The notes under the pieces: generated by a model
Seen by the model: only the letters and a program-made list of their open reading frames with translations
What the model was told of the DNA's origin: nothing
Databases searched by the model: none
Program-made: the position numbers and the translations under genes
In this document: in pieces, positions 1-8,418 of the stretch
Layout: the number at the start of each line of letters is the position of its first letter
Numbering within the stretch: the stretch's first letter is position 1
Source: Emticicia aquatica
Lineage (GTDB): Bacteria > Bacteroidota > Bacteroidia > Cytophagales > Spirosomataceae
Assembly (NCBI RefSeq): GCF_923079645.1
Contig: NZ_CAKLPY010000002.1
Coordinates: forward strand, 248,001 to 312,000
Direction: 5' to 3'
Length of the DNA: 64,000 nucleotides

Positions 1-2
1 TC

Positions 3-494
3 AACATGATTTTGGATGTAACGCACTTAACAGATGAAGGATTTACAGAAGCATTGTCTTTGTTTAAAGGCAACGTTTGGGCTAGCCATCATAACTGTCG
101 CTCACTTGTTGATTATCAACGTCAATTGACTGATGAACAAATTAAAATTTTGATTGAAAGAGGAGCTGTTATCGGAGGTGTTTTGGATGCGTGGATGCTA
201 GTACCAAACTGGACAAGAGGAAAAGATACTCCGCTCGAACGTGGTGTGACACTCGAAAAACTGATTGATAATTATGACCATATTTGTCAAATTGCAGGTA
301 ATGCCAATCATATTGCTATTGGTAGCGATTTGGATGGTTGTTTCGGAACTGAACAAACGCCTAGTGACCTCGAAACGATTGCGGATTTGCAAAAACTACA
401 AGGTTTACTTACCAACAGAGGATATTCGGAGGATGACATTAAAAAAGTTTTTCACGGAAATTGGTTGCGTTTTTTAAGAAAAGCTTGGCGTTAA
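3..494 (+). CDS. Membrane dipeptidase (peptidase M19), C-terminal part
   Basis: This is the last 163 or so residues of a zinc-dependent M19 (renal dipeptidase-like) peptidase; the 5' end lies outside the window. The reading frame is already open before the first ATG at position 6, giving N-M-I-L-D-V-T-H-L-T-D. That matches the M19 motif in which an Asp and His follow a hydrophobic strand. Downstream are the conserved WASHHNCR segment (a His-His pair corresponding to the family's metal/substrate His), IGSDLDG (the conserved Asp region) and the terminal GNWLRFLR. M19 enzymes cleave dipeptides, including some containing D-residues. The ATG at 6 is internal to the gene, not its start. A second M19 protein lies at 51994-53208. 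Confidence 0.88.
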   Translation, partial: NMILDVTHLTDEGFTEALSLFKGNVWASHHNCRSLVDYQRQLTDEQIKILIERGAVIGGVLDAWMLVPNWTRGKDTPLERGVTLEKLIDNYDHICQIAGNANHIAIGSDLDGCFGTEQTPSDLETIADLQKLQGLLTNRGYSEDDIKKVFHGNWLRFLRKAWR

Positions 495-529
495 CTATTA
501 TTTTTTTCAATCAATTTAATTATTCTTTC

Positions 530-1240
530 ATGAAAAAACCATTACTCTTTCTCACCACATTAAGTTGTATTTCATTCTCGAATTTTGCTCAATCATTTAT
601 TCCCGCCTTCGACCGATTTTCAGGAAAAGAAGTAGCCTACATTTACCTCGAAAATGGCACTAAAGTAGAAGGAACAATTGACGACCTCGACCGTAAAAAA
701 GGCCTTATCGAAGAAGTAACAATTTTACCAACAGGGCAAAAGAAAAAGAAAACTTTTGAACCAAAAGATATTAAAACGATGTATTTGCCTGCAAGTGGCT
801 ACAATAAATTGGCAAACTCACTTGACCAAGCTTATAATGCCCAAAAATGGAAAAACAATAGCGTTAACATGGAAATCATCAATAAAGGCTATGCTTATTT
901 TGAAAAAGTAAAAGTAAAAATCAAAAAAGATACTGAAGAATTATTGATGCAAATGGTTAATCCATCATTTTCACTAAAAATCAAAGTTTTCCATGACCCA
1001 CTAGCTCAAGAATCAATGAGATTTGGCGTAGGCGGTATCACAATGGCAGGTGGCGACGACAAATCATATTATGTGCAGGTTGGAAACGAAGTTGCCGAAA
1101 AACTCAAAAAGAAAGACTACGACGACGAATACACAAACCTCTATAAGGATTGTCCAACTTTGCTTCAAAAATTAAAATCTGACCACCGCTGGACTAATTT
1201 TGATAAGCATTTGTTAGAATATACAACGATCTGTAAGTAG
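530..1240 (+). CDS. Secreted protein of unknown function
   Basis: The product has 236 residues. I chose the ATG at 530 because it begins a clear signal peptide (MKKPLLFLTTLSC, then a SFSNFAQ cleavage region). An in-frame start at 461 would add 23 residues overlapping the dipeptidase gene and spoil the signal. The mature part is Lys/Asp-rich and predicted soluble. It contains the segment YLENGTKVEGTIDDLDRKKG, which resembles a small beta-barrel-like opening followed by a DIKTMYLP stretch. I do not recognise a family with confidence. It starts 35 bp after the dipeptidase stop, so co-transcription is possible. It is likely periplasmic or surface-associated. No catalytic motif is visible. Confidence 0.75.
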   Translation: MKKPLLFLTTLSCISFSNFAQSFIPAFDRFSGKEVAYIYLENGTKVEGTIDDLDRKKGLIEEVTILPTGQKKKKTFEPKDIKTMYLPASGYNKLANSLDQAYNAQKWKNNSVNMEIINKGYAYFEKVKVKIKKDTEELLMQMVNPSFSLKIKVFHDPLAQESMRFGVGGITMAGGDDKSYYVQVGNEVAEKLKKKDYDDEYTNLYKDCPTLLQKLKSDHRWTNFDKHLLEYTTICK

Positions 1241-1331
1241 ACAAACATATAAATCTTTACATTATGACGAACTTTTTATTGGGTTCGTCTTTTTTTTTAT
1301 TTGTCTATACAAGTTTATTCGTTTTTCTTAG

Positions 1332-1339
1332 TAGATTTG
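1332..1339 (+). promoter_or_regulatory. Candidate Bacteroidota -7 promoter element (TAGATTTG)
   Basis: TAGATTTG fits the TAnnTTTG -7 consensus of the primary sigma factor in Bacteroidota. It lies 34 bp before the ATG of the Gfo/Idh gene, which would give a short leader. No TTTG is found at the preferred distance upstream, so the call is weak. Confidence 0.35.
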
Positions 1340-1373
1340 GTCTCTATATTCAACCTATTTCATATCTATTAAA

Positions 1374-2831
1374 ATGCAAGATAAATCAACAAGCAGACGA
1401 AATTTTATTAAAAGTTCTGCCATCGCTGCCAGTGGCTTTTTTATTGTGCCTCGCCACGTTTTGGGCAAAGGATTCATTGCTCCAAGTGATAAGTTAAACA
1501 TAGCTGCCATCGGTGCTGGCGGCAAAGGTGCTTCAGATATTAACAATGCATATAACAACGGAGTGAATAATGTAGTAGCTCTTTGTGATGTTGATATGGC
1601 TCGATGCAAAGCTAGTCTCGACAAGTTTCCAAATGCCAAGCGTTATAAAGATTTCAGAATAATGCTTGAAGAAATGAAAGGCGACATTGATGCTGTAACT
1701 ATTTCAACTCCTGACCATCAACATGCAGTTGCCGCAATGGCTTCAATGCAAATGGGCAAGCACGTTTATGTACAAAAACCATTAACACACGATATTTATG
1801 AAGCTCGTACACTAACCGAAGGGGCGAGAAAATACAAAGTCGTTACGCAAATGGGTAACCAAGGTTCATCAAATCCTACTCAAAAAGTAATGATGGACTG
1901 GCTCGATAAAGGCCTCATTGGAAAAGTAAGCGAAGTACATATCTGGACAAATCGCCCAGTTTGGCCACAAGGAAACCCTGTTCCAACTGATAAACCCAAA
2001 TTAATTGAGTCTATGGATGCAAATGATTGGGATTTGTTTATTGGAACTGCTCAATATGTTGACTATCACCCTCTTTATCACCCATTTAAATGGCGTGGAT
2101 GGTGGAATTTTGGAACAGGAGCTTTGGGCGACATGGGCTGCCACTTAATTGACCCTGCTTTCCGAGTTTTAGGTTTGGGCTACCCAACTGAAGTAGAATG
2201 TAGTGTTGGACAAGTATTTATGAAAGATTGGCAAGCCGAATATAATCCAGAAGGTTGCCCGCCATCATCAAGTGTGCAGTTGAAATTCCCTGCTACAAAA
2301 CGCAATAATTCGCCAGTGACAATGTATTGGACAGATGGTGGAATTAGACCATTCCATCCAGAATGGATTCCTGCTGATGAGCCTCTTGCAGAAGCGGATA
2401 GCAGCAATGGTGTAATAATGATGGGAACTAAAGGTGTAATGACTTGTGGAACTTACGGAAATGAACCAAAAATATACCTAAAAAATGGCGAAAGAATAAC
2501 AATGCCGAAAGCTGACCCTAATTTCAAACCATTGCCTGAGCATGGACACCAAGCATCTTGGGCAGAAGCTTGCAAAACTGGCTTTAATAGCACAGAGCAT
2601 AAAGCGTTGTCTTCATCGTTCGATTATTCTGGGCCATTGACCGAAACTGTTATCATGGGCAACTTAGCGATTCGTAGTTATATGCTCAGAAAATCAAATG
2701 GTAAAAACGGATTTAATTATGATGGTCGCAAAAAACTAATTTGGGATGGACCAAATATGAAAATAACTAATTTTGACGAAGCAAATCAATTTGTGAAACG
2801 TCAATACCGTGAAGGCTGGAAACTGGTTTAA
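1374..2831 (+). CDS. Gfo/Idh/MocA family oxidoreductase with Tat signal
   Basis: An NAD(P)-dependent sugar or cyclitol dehydrogenase-like protein of 485 residues. The N-terminus carries a twin-arginine signal (SRRNFIKSSA near residues 8-17) followed by a hydrophobic stretch, so it is probably exported folded with its cofactor. The Rossmann motif is AAIGAGGKG, near residue 45. The family's EKP motif appears as VQKPL, with the catalytic-region Lys kept and Glu changed to Gln. GDMGCHLID is the conserved C-terminal-domain His segment, as in many exported Gfo/Idh proteins of Bacteroidota. The substrate cannot be told from sequence; relatives act on glycosides, glycosyl hydrolysis intermediates or inositols. 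It is followed by a strong hairpin terminator and is probably monocistronic. Confidence 0.9.
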   Translation: MQDKSTSRRNFIKSSAIAASGFFIVPRHVLGKGFIAPSDKLNIAAIGAGGKGASDINNAYNNGVNNVVALCDVDMARCKASLDKFPNAKRYKDFRIMLEEMKGDIDAVTISTPDHQHAVAAMASMQMGKHVYVQKPLTHDIYEARTLTEGARKYKVVTQMGNQGSSNPTQKVMMDWLDKGLIGKVSEVHIWTNRPVWPQGNPVPTDKPKLIESMDANDWDLFIGTAQYVDYHPLYHPFKWRGWWNFGTGALGDMGCHLIDPAFRVLGLGYPTEVECSVGQVFMKDWQAEYNPEGCPPSSSVQLKFPATKRNNSPVTMYWTDGGIRPFHPEWIPADEPLAEADSSNGVIMMGTKGVMTCGTYGNEPKIYLKNGERITMPKADPNFKPLPEHGHQASWAEACKTGFNSTEHKALSSSFDYSGPLTETVIMGNLAIRSYMLRKSNGKNGFNYDGRKKLIWDGPNMKITNFDEANQFVKRQYREGWKLV

Positions 2832-2853
2832 TTGTAGCTTTTTGTTAATATTT

Positions 2854-2894
2854 ATGCGTTATGAGATTTTTACAATTTCATAACGCATTTTTTT
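2854..2894 (+). terminator. Rho-independent terminator after the Gfo/Idh gene
   Basis: A perfect 11-bp stem (arms 2854-2864 and 2878-2888, left arm ATGCGTTATGA) with a 13-nt loop is followed by seven T residues. It lies between two converging genes and overlaps the last codon of the Nudix gene by two bases. Confidence 0.85.
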
Positions 2895-3570
2895 AAAGTT
2901 TTCCCATTAATTCAAAATCACCGACTTTAGTCAAATACATATAATCAAGTAAAAGTGCATTCGTATTATTAATCATACGATGCCCTTCCACAAACGGAAC
3001 TACGTGCGTAGTAATTCGCTCGAATTCATACTCCGTACCCATTTCTTTGTTATTCATCGCTGCTATTTCATCACCAGTCATTTCGATTTCACAAGCGTAT
3101 AAATAAATCGCTTCATCGCTTGTTCCTGTTGCAGGAAATGTTCTTTTGCCTGGTGATAAATCCATTAATTGACTTTCCAATATCTCTAAACCTGTTTCTT
3201 CTCGTACTTCCTGTACTGCAATGGCAAGTGGAGTCATCGTTCCGTCAACCATTCCAGCAGGATGTTCGTACGTATAACCGCCTTCTGCAATTCGGCGTTG
3301 TTTTACCAAAAGCAAAAATTTTTCTTTGCTTTCCTTATTAATCAAACAAATCAGTACACAAACTACCTCACCTTTCAAAAAACAAATAGGTGGTATTTTA
3401 TCTCCTTCTGGAGTTTCGGCATCAAGCATCAGAAGCGAGAACAAAACTTCGCCATTGTAACGTCGGCGAGTAAAATGTTCATCTATCTTATTGATTTTCA
3501 ATCCATTTGCTATTAAATTAGTTTTCCAAAGCTTAAATTTGTGGGCATCTTCGAGTTTTTCGAGCATCAT
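2893..3570 (-). CDS. Nudix hydrolase with an atypical Nudix box
   Basis: A 225-residue Nudix-domain protein, probably hydrolysing a nucleoside-diphosphate-linked compound such as ADP-ribose or a UDP-sugar. The central segment reads EHPAGMVDGTM, then QEVREETGL. This aligns column for column with the canonical box G-x5-E-x7-R-E-U-x-E-E-x-G-U, but the first Glu is Met and the Arg is Gln. The Glu cluster that binds the divalent metal is kept (EVREE). The rest, including a C-terminal acidic/hydrophobic part, looks intact. Two adjacent start ATGs (3570 and 3567) are possible. It is divergent from the DUF2905 gene with 66 bp between starts. The substrate is unknown. Confidence 0.82.
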   Translation of the reverse strand: MMLEKLEDAHKFKLWKTNLIANGLKINKIDEHFTRRRYNGEVLFSLLMLDAETPEGDKIPPICFLKGEVVCVLICLINKESKEKFLLLVKQRRIAEGGYTYEHPAGMVDGTMTPLAIAVQEVREETGLEILESQLMDLSPGKRTFPATGTSDEAIYLYACEIEMTGDEIAAMNNKEMGTEYEFERITTHVVPFVEGHRMINNTNALLLDYMYLTKVGDFELMGKL

Positions 3571-3636
3571 TTTAGAATTTGTGCATCACGGAAATTCATC
3601 CAAGTGAATATTATTAATAAAGCAAAAATAAACTTT

Positions 3637-3861
3637 ATGAATCAAAATACAGGCAAATACTTGATTTTAATTGGTAGTGTTTTACTTTTGATTGGTATTT
3701 TTATTTACTATTTTTCTGATAAACTCCATTGGTTTGGTCGATTACCTGGTGATATCCACTACGAAAACAAAAACTTTAAATTCTCATTTCCACTAGTTAC
3801 AATGCTGATTATCAGTCTTTTATTAAATTTGATTTTATATCTCGTAAAAAAGTTTTTTTGA
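3637..3861 (+). CDS. DUF2905 family small membrane protein
   Basis: A 74-residue protein with two predicted membrane helices (about residues 8-24 and 52-71) flanking a short loop with the family signature FGRLPGDIHYE. The length and layout match the DUF2905 family, whose function is not known. I chose the ATG at 3637 because an upstream in-frame start at 3541 would overlap the divergent Nudix gene and add a non-hydrophobic leader. The RLPGDI loop between the helices is the only conserved polar part visible. Confidence 0.85.
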   Translation: MNQNTGKYLILIGSVLLLIGIFIYYFSDKLHWFGRLPGDIHYENKNFKFSFPLVTMLIISLLLNLILYLVKKFF

Positions 3862-3892
3862 AAATATATTTATACAACAAATGCAACCAAAT

Positions 3893-3900
3893 TATATTTG
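3893..3900 (+). promoter_or_regulatory. Candidate -7 promoter element (TATATTTG)
   Basis: TATATTTG matches TAnnTTTG and lies 44 bp before the ATG of the PepSY-like lipoprotein. No well-spaced TTTG precedes it. A plausible but unproven promoter. Confidence 0.35.
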
Positions 3901-3943
3901 GTAACGTCTCTACAAATACCAAAGCGTTGGAAACGAAGAAATA

Positions 3944-5353
3944 ATGAAAAAAGTATATATATATTTATTTTTTGTTGGTTGGTTATTTTGGGGCTGCGAT
4001 AGCGTCACTGATTTGCAGCCACAGCAGAATATTAATGTAGCCATTCCTCAAGCTGCCGTCAACGCTGTGAGGCACGCCTATCCAGAGGCCACAAAAGTTC
4101 GTTTTTCGACAATTGAAAAAGATAAAATTTTTCAATCTGATTTTGAAATAAAAGTCGAAAAAATGTCAGCAATTGTTAATTATTTAGGGGTAATCTCTGA
4201 AATGTATAAACAAACTGGCGAAATTGATTTACCCGAAATTATTAAAAAATATATTGAAACAAATTATTCGGGAGCAACTTATGGAGATATTTGCCAGCAA
4301 GTAAATAAAGATGGACAAATTGAAGGTTATAAAGTTAGGATTAAAGGTAAAGATGCAAAAGAAATTACCTTAATTTTTGATGCAACAGGCACGCTAATCT
4401 TATCAATTGCCGATGATAGAGGAATGAAGCCTCCTGGAATGAAACCTCAAAAAATCTATTTTATCGACAAAAGTGAATTGCCTCAAGCGATTACTGATTA
4501 TTTAGTTTCAAAGCATGGTGAATATAAATGTATTAAAATTGCCGTTATAGTAGAAGCCGATACTAAAGGATATTCGGTTGTGATTAGTAAAGATTTTACG
4601 ACTTATGATTATTTGTTTGATGAAAAAGGAAATGTATTAAAATCATCTTCTTTTGGAGTCAATGCTCCTAGCGATAGAATCGAAGATAAACCATTAAATA
4701 TCAACGATTTAAGTTCTAAAATCAAAAATTATCTCGACAAAGAATTTAAAGGTTGGCAATTTGAACGAGGTTTATCTTTTTCACAAAATAATGTTATTCA
4801 AATATATAATATTCTTATAACGTATGATAAAAAACAATATTCCATACAATTTGATGGTGAAGGAAACTATATAAAGAAAGAAGAAATTGGTAATAATGGC
4901 ATGGAAAAGGCCGTTATTCAAATGATTCAACCAAAAGATTTACCGAGTATCATTACTAATTATTTGGCTAGTAAACATACAGATTTTAAATATATTCAGT
5001 CTTCAATTGTTACGACAAAAGACAAAAAAACATATTGGATAACTATTCTTAGCAAGAATATTACTTTCGATTATACCTTCGATAATCAAGGGAATTTCAT
5101 AAATGTCAAGGAAATTACGATGAAATTTCCTGATAATAAAATAAATGATAAACCTCTCGACCCAAAAGATATTCCGAGCAAAGCCAAAGAATATTTAGAT
5201 ATAAACTTTAAAGGTTGGGTATTTCAAAAAGGATTTATAGCGTACGCAGAAAATAAAGTTTTAGGTTATATGATAGCTATTAAGGTAGGGAACGATTATT
5301 ATTACATCAATTTTGATGAAAATGCTCGTTTTATATCTGCCAGAAAAGGCTAA
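3944..5353 (+). CDS. Lipoprotein with about six PepSY-like (DUF2874) repeats
   Basis: A 469-residue lipoprotein: the signal peptide ends in a lipobox with Cys at residue 18 (LFWGC). The mature protein is a string of roughly 70-residue units. Each starts with a helix such as LPQAITDYL, LSSKIKNYL, LPSIITNYL or IPSKAKEYLD, followed by beta strands ending in FD.(K/G/N)GN. The pattern resembles the PepSY-like / DUF2874 domain of periplasmic Bacteroidota proteins. I count six units, the first (VPQAAVNAVRHAYPEA-type) being the most canonical. PepSY-like domains are proposed to inhibit or bind other proteins; the role here is unknown. The ECF sigma gene follows within about 60 bp, so the two may be co-transcribed. 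Confidence 0.78.
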   Translation: MKKVYIYLFFVGWLFWGCDSVTDLQPQQNINVAIPQAAVNAVRHAYPEATKVRFSTIEKDKIFQSDFEIKVEKMSAIVNYLGVISEMYKQTGEIDLPEIIKKYIETNYSGATYGDICQQVNKDGQIEGYKVRIKGKDAKEITLIFDATGTLILSIADDRGMKPPGMKPQKIYFIDKSELPQAITDYLVSKHGEYKCIKIAVIVEADTKGYSVVISKDFTTYDYLFDEKGNVLKSSSFGVNAPSDRIEDKPLNINDLSSKIKNYLDKEFKGWQFERGLSFSQNNVIQIYNILITYDKKQYSIQFDGEGNYIKKEEIGNNGMEKAVIQMIQPKDLPSIITNYLASKHTDFKYIQSSIVTTKDKKTYWITILSKNITFDYTFDNQGNFINVKEITMKFPDNKINDKPLDPKDIPSKAKEYLDINFKGWVFQKGFIAYAENKVLGYMIAIKVGNDYYYINFDENARFISARKG

Positions 5354-5411
5354 AAAGCATTATCAAACCTATTATTATTAATTGAATCTAAAACACAGCA
5401 ACCCTTTTCGG

Positions 5412-5948
5412 ATGCGGAATGAAGTAGAATTAGTTCTTGGTTGTCAGCGAAACGACCCGAGAGCCCAAGCCGCCTTTTATAACCTCTATAAAGGCAGGCT
5501 TTTGGGTGTATGTCGTCGCTATGCCCGAACTGTCATGGAAGCCGAGGATATTTTTCAAGAGGCATTTATAAAGATTTTTAACAAAATCAATGATTTACAA
5601 AAACCCGAATCTGTTGAATACTGGGTAAAATCTTTGGTTGTACGAACAGCCATTGACCATTATCGACAGAATACAAACGAACGGCAATTTGTTGATTATG
5701 CAGCCATTGAAAATCAAAGCGAAGCCGACATTGGCGTTATATCGCAACTGAGCCACGAAGAAATCGTTGGTATTATCAATCAATTGCCCGATGGCTACAG
5801 GATGGTCGTCAATATGTACTTGATTGATGGATATGAACACAACGAAATCGCTAAGATTTTAGGAATCTCAGAAGGAACATCAAAATCTCAGCTTTCACGA
5901 GCAAAAGTTCATTTACGAAAATCATTGCAGGAAATGGGTGTTGTTTAA
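5412..5948 (+). CDS. ECF-type RNA polymerase sigma factor
   Basis: A sigma-70 family ECF factor, 178 residues from the ATG at 5412. An in-frame TTG at 5382 would add ten residues, but MRNEVELVLGC matches the usual family start. Region 2 is present (AFYNLYKGRLLGVCRRYA, then AEDIFQEAFIKIF, the -10 recognition helix). Region 4 shows the helix-turn-helix (LPDGYRMVVNMYLIDG, then EIAKILGISEGTSKSQLSRAK). It should direct transcription of a small regulon in response to an extracytoplasmic signal. The next gene (6050) encodes a single-pass membrane protein in the position where anti-sigma-like proteins usually occur. Confidence 0.93.
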   Translation: MRNEVELVLGCQRNDPRAQAAFYNLYKGRLLGVCRRYARTVMEAEDIFQEAFIKIFNKINDLQKPESVEYWVKSLVVRTAIDHYRQNTNERQFVDYAAIENQSEADIGVISQLSHEEIVGIINQLPDGYRMVVNMYLIDGYEHNEIAKILGISEGTSKSQLSRAKVHLRKSLQEMGVV

Positions 5949-6049
5949 TAATTTATATTATTCGATTAAAGTCAATCAATATTTAGGAAAAATCCTACTA
6001 AGTTAGAAACGTTTCAGCGATTCTATAAACTTAATAGGGTTCTCAAAAA

Positions 6050-7777
6050 ATGAAACCAACAGACAACATAAGGAAAATTTTATCTGAAAAATTTGAGAAT
6101 TTTGAAGCCGAACCACAAGATGATTCTTGGGAGAATATTCGCTTTGCTCTTGATTTGAAAGAAAAATTAAGTTCTTATGAAGCCGAACCACAAGATGATT
6201 CTTGGGAGAAAATAATGTTAGCAACACAACTTTCTGATAAATTTAAAGACTTTGAAGCTGAGCCGCAAGATGATTCTTGGGAGAAAATAAAATTAGTAAC
6301 GCAACTTTCTGATAAATTTAAAGATTTTGAAGCTGAGCCACAGGCCGAATCTTGGCAGAAAATAAAGGCATCTACTAGGCTTGACGAGAAATTCAAACAT
6401 TATGGAGCAGAGCCGCAAGAGGCTACTTGGGCAAAAATTCAACTAGCTACACATCTTACTAATAAATTTAAAAATTACGAAGCTGAACCAAAGGCCGAAT
6501 CTTGGCAGAAAATAAAGGCTGCTATTACGCCCGAAAAAGAACGTCGAATAATTTTATGGCCTTTTGCATACAGAGTTGGCATTGCGGCAAGTATTGCGTT
6601 ATTGCTGGGTTTTGGATGGTTAATTTATAACAATAGTAAAATTGCGTCTTCTGGCATCGCACTTAATAAGCATTCAAATGCTACTGCATCAGGCAAAGTT
6701 TCATCAAAAGATTTTGCTCAAAATAATGCTTCGGACAATTCAAAATCAACTGATGCTCATTCTGAGAAAAACACAGTACCTAATGGCGTTTTGACTGAGC
6801 AAATAGCTTCTTCTAAAAAGAAAAATAATGGCTTAATAAGTAATAACAAAATTGCTTTAAATGAAAAAAACACCCAAAAAAGCAACTTTTTTTCTAAAAA
6901 AACACCTAAGAAAAAGCATCTTAACAATGGGTTTGCAAACCACTTGAATAAAGAATCTTTAGCCAATAATGATAAACCGATTGATTCTGGCATCAATGAC
7001 AATTCAACTATTTTTGTTTCATCAAATCAAAGCGAAATAGCTGAAACAAAAGCAACATTAAATCTTGAATTAATTGACAGTAAGGCCTTTAAGACAAAAA
7101 ATATTAGACTCCCATTTGGGGCGATTGCCTACAATAATGAACGTCCGATGGAAGAAAAAGAAGAAAAAGTTAGAAGAAAAATGATTCTCACTAGCAGCAT
7201 CATGCCTTTGCAAACATATCAAGCTCTAACTATTTTGCCGCAAACAACTACTTATATTCAACAAGTTGGTACACTCAATGCGATTGATGCACAACGCCTT
7301 GGTATTCAGGCACGTGTTGGAGTGATGCAGTCACTTTCAAATCGCTTCTCAACGGGCATTTCGCTGGCATATTCTGGCATTCAGCAATCAATTAACTATG
7401 AAGTAAACAACGGAACTTACGATGTGCTATTAGATGCAACTCAATCATATACTGTTGTAGGTGTTGGTGAAGCAATTAATCAAAATAAGTTTTTACATAC
7501 TGTTGGTTTAAAAATAGACAACGCTTATTTGGTTTCTAATCAGAAAAATAAACTATTCGTTTTGGGTGGAGCAGAAGCTGTTAGAGTACTTAATAATAAT
7601 CAATATGCTTATTATTTAAATGCTTCGGTGGCCATCTCCTACCCAACGAAAAGCGGTAAAACCGTTTGGATTGAACCAACTTATCGTTACAGTCTTTCAC
7701 AGTCGCTTGATGCTAATAATTATTTACAAATTAGACCTTCAAATATTGGCTTGAATGTCCGAATGAATTTTATGTAA
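6050..7777 (+). CDS. Single-pass membrane protein with six 25-residue N-terminal repeats and a barrel-like C-terminus
   Basis: A 575-residue protein downstream of the ECF sigma gene. Residues 11-160 are six exact 25-residue repeats with a core like FEAEPQDDSWEKI. Residues about 165-195 form one membrane helix (VGIAASIALLLGFGWLIY). A Ser/Asn/Lys-rich linker of about 170 residues follows. The last 180 residues have the alternating pattern and repeated strand endings of an outer-membrane beta-barrel-like domain, ending in LNVRMNFM. The topology suggests a cytoplasmic repeat region, inner-membrane anchor, periplasmic linker and outer-membrane-like domain. Similar ECF-adjacent proteins in this phylum carry one such short motif; six copies are unusual. 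A sigma-binding or anti-sigma role is inferred from position only. Confidence 0.75.
   Translation: MKPTDNIRKILSEKFENFEAEPQDDSWENIRFALDLKEKLSSYEAEPQDDSWEKIMLATQLSDKFKDFEAEPQDDSWEKIKLVTQLSDKFKDFEAEPQAESWQKIKASTRLDEKFKHYGAEPQEATWAKIQLATHLTNKFKNYEAEPKAESWQKIKAAITPEKERRIILWPFAYRVGIAASIALLLGFGWLIYNNSKIASSGIALNKHSNATASGKVSSKDFAQNNASDNSKSTDAHSEKNTVPNGVLTEQIASSKKKNNGLISNNKIALNEKNTQKSNFFSKKTPKKKHLNNGFANHLNKESLANNDKPIDSGINDNSTIFVSSNQSEIAETKATLNLELIDSKAFKTKNIRLPFGAIAYNNERPMEEKEEKVRRKMILTSSIMPLQTYQALTILPQTTTYIQQVGTLNAIDAQRLGIQARVGVMQSLSNRFSTGISLAYSGIQQSINYEVNNGTYDVLLDATQSYTVVGVGEAINQNKFLHTVGLKIDNAYLVSNQKNKLFVLGGAEAVRVLNNNQYAYYLNASVAISYPTKSGKTVWIEPTYRYSLSQSLDANNYLQIRPSNIGLNVRMNFM
6080..6529 (+). repeat. 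Six tandem 75-bp coding repeats
   Basis: Six in-frame 75-bp units encode residues 11-35, 36-60, 61-85, 86-110, 111-135 and 136-160 of the membrane protein. Each carries AEP(Q/K)xx(S/T)Wx(K/N)I at the same place. The third and fourth units share long near-identical stretches in the DNA, which points to recent duplication and possible copy-number change by recombination. Confidence 0.95.
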
Positions 7778-7896
7778 TTCTCATTTCGTTCCAATTTCTA
7801 CTCATCAGTCTTATTTCTCCGTCCCACACTTATTTTTTGCATTTTTCTAAAAAATCCTTTCTTTTGTATCATCAAACAAAATAAACATTTTGACCA

Positions 7897-8337
7897 ATGA
7901 AATTTAAAATTACACTATTAATCATATTACTGTTACTAATTAGCGTGGCATATTATTTAACCGCAGGTTACTATTCAAAGGGTGAACGTGCTGGTACAAT
8001 TTCGAAGCTAAGCGAAAGAGGTTACGTTTTTAAAACCTATGAAGGGGTATTAAATGAAGGAGGCTATTCGGGCGAAACAGGAACACTGACACCCAGATAT
8101 TTTGATTTTTCGTGTAAAACAGATTCAACAATTGCTAAACTTCAAAGGGCGTTGAAAACAGGCGAACGAATTACACTTAAATATTCAGAAAAATTCTTTA
8201 AATTTCCTTGGAATGGCGATACTAAGTATTTCATTGATGATGTTGAGTTTATTATACATCAAACGCCTGTTCAAACTTTTCCAGCACAACATCCTGCTAC
8301 AACTGCACCAGTGAGCAAAACAGATTCTACTTTATAA
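7897..8337 (+). CDS. Membrane-anchored small protein of unknown function
   Basis: A 146-residue protein with one N-terminal membrane helix (residues about 4-22, LLIILLLLISVAYYLTAGYY), then YSKGERAGTISKLSERGYVFKTYEG. This resembles a family of Bacteroidota proteins that some databases label 6-phosphogluconate dehydrogenase; I see no dehydrogenase motif here and regard that label as wrong. The C-terminus is Pro/Thr-rich and disordered-looking (residues about 125-146). It converges on recA with a shared hairpin terminator between. No function can be assigned. Confidence 0.75.
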   Translation: MKFKITLLIILLLLISVAYYLTAGYYSKGERAGTISKLSERGYVFKTYEGVLNEGGYSGETGTLTPRYFDFSCKTDSTIAKLQRALKTGERITLKYSEKFFKFPWNGDTKYFIDDVEFIIHQTPVQTFPAQHPATTAPVSKTDSTL

Positions 8338-8358
8338 TAAATTAATGTTAGTGTATAA

Positions 8359-8387
8359 AAAAAGACAGTCTAAAAGACTGTCTTTTT
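8359..8387. terminator. Bidirectional terminator between the small membrane protein gene and recA
   Basis: A perfect 12-bp stem (arms 8359-8370 and 8376-8387, core AAGACAGTC) with a 5-nt loop has A-runs on one side and T-runs on the other. It therefore works in both directions for the converging genes. Confidence 0.9.
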
Positions 8388-8418
8388 AACATTAACTTAT
8401 TTCCTATAATCTAATTTT

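Noticed and set aside
461..529. N-terminal extension of the secreted protein gene to 461
   Set aside because: It overlaps the dipeptidase gene and places residues before a clear signal peptide that starts at 530.
1264..1497. 77-residue open frame with hydrophobic N-terminus
   Set aside because: It overlaps the Gfo/Idh start in another frame; the hydrophobic look comes from T-rich DNA and the Tat-signal region.
7897..8337. 6-phosphogluconate dehydrogenase label for the small membrane protein
   Set aside because: No nucleotide-binding or catalytic motif; 146 residues with a membrane anchor.
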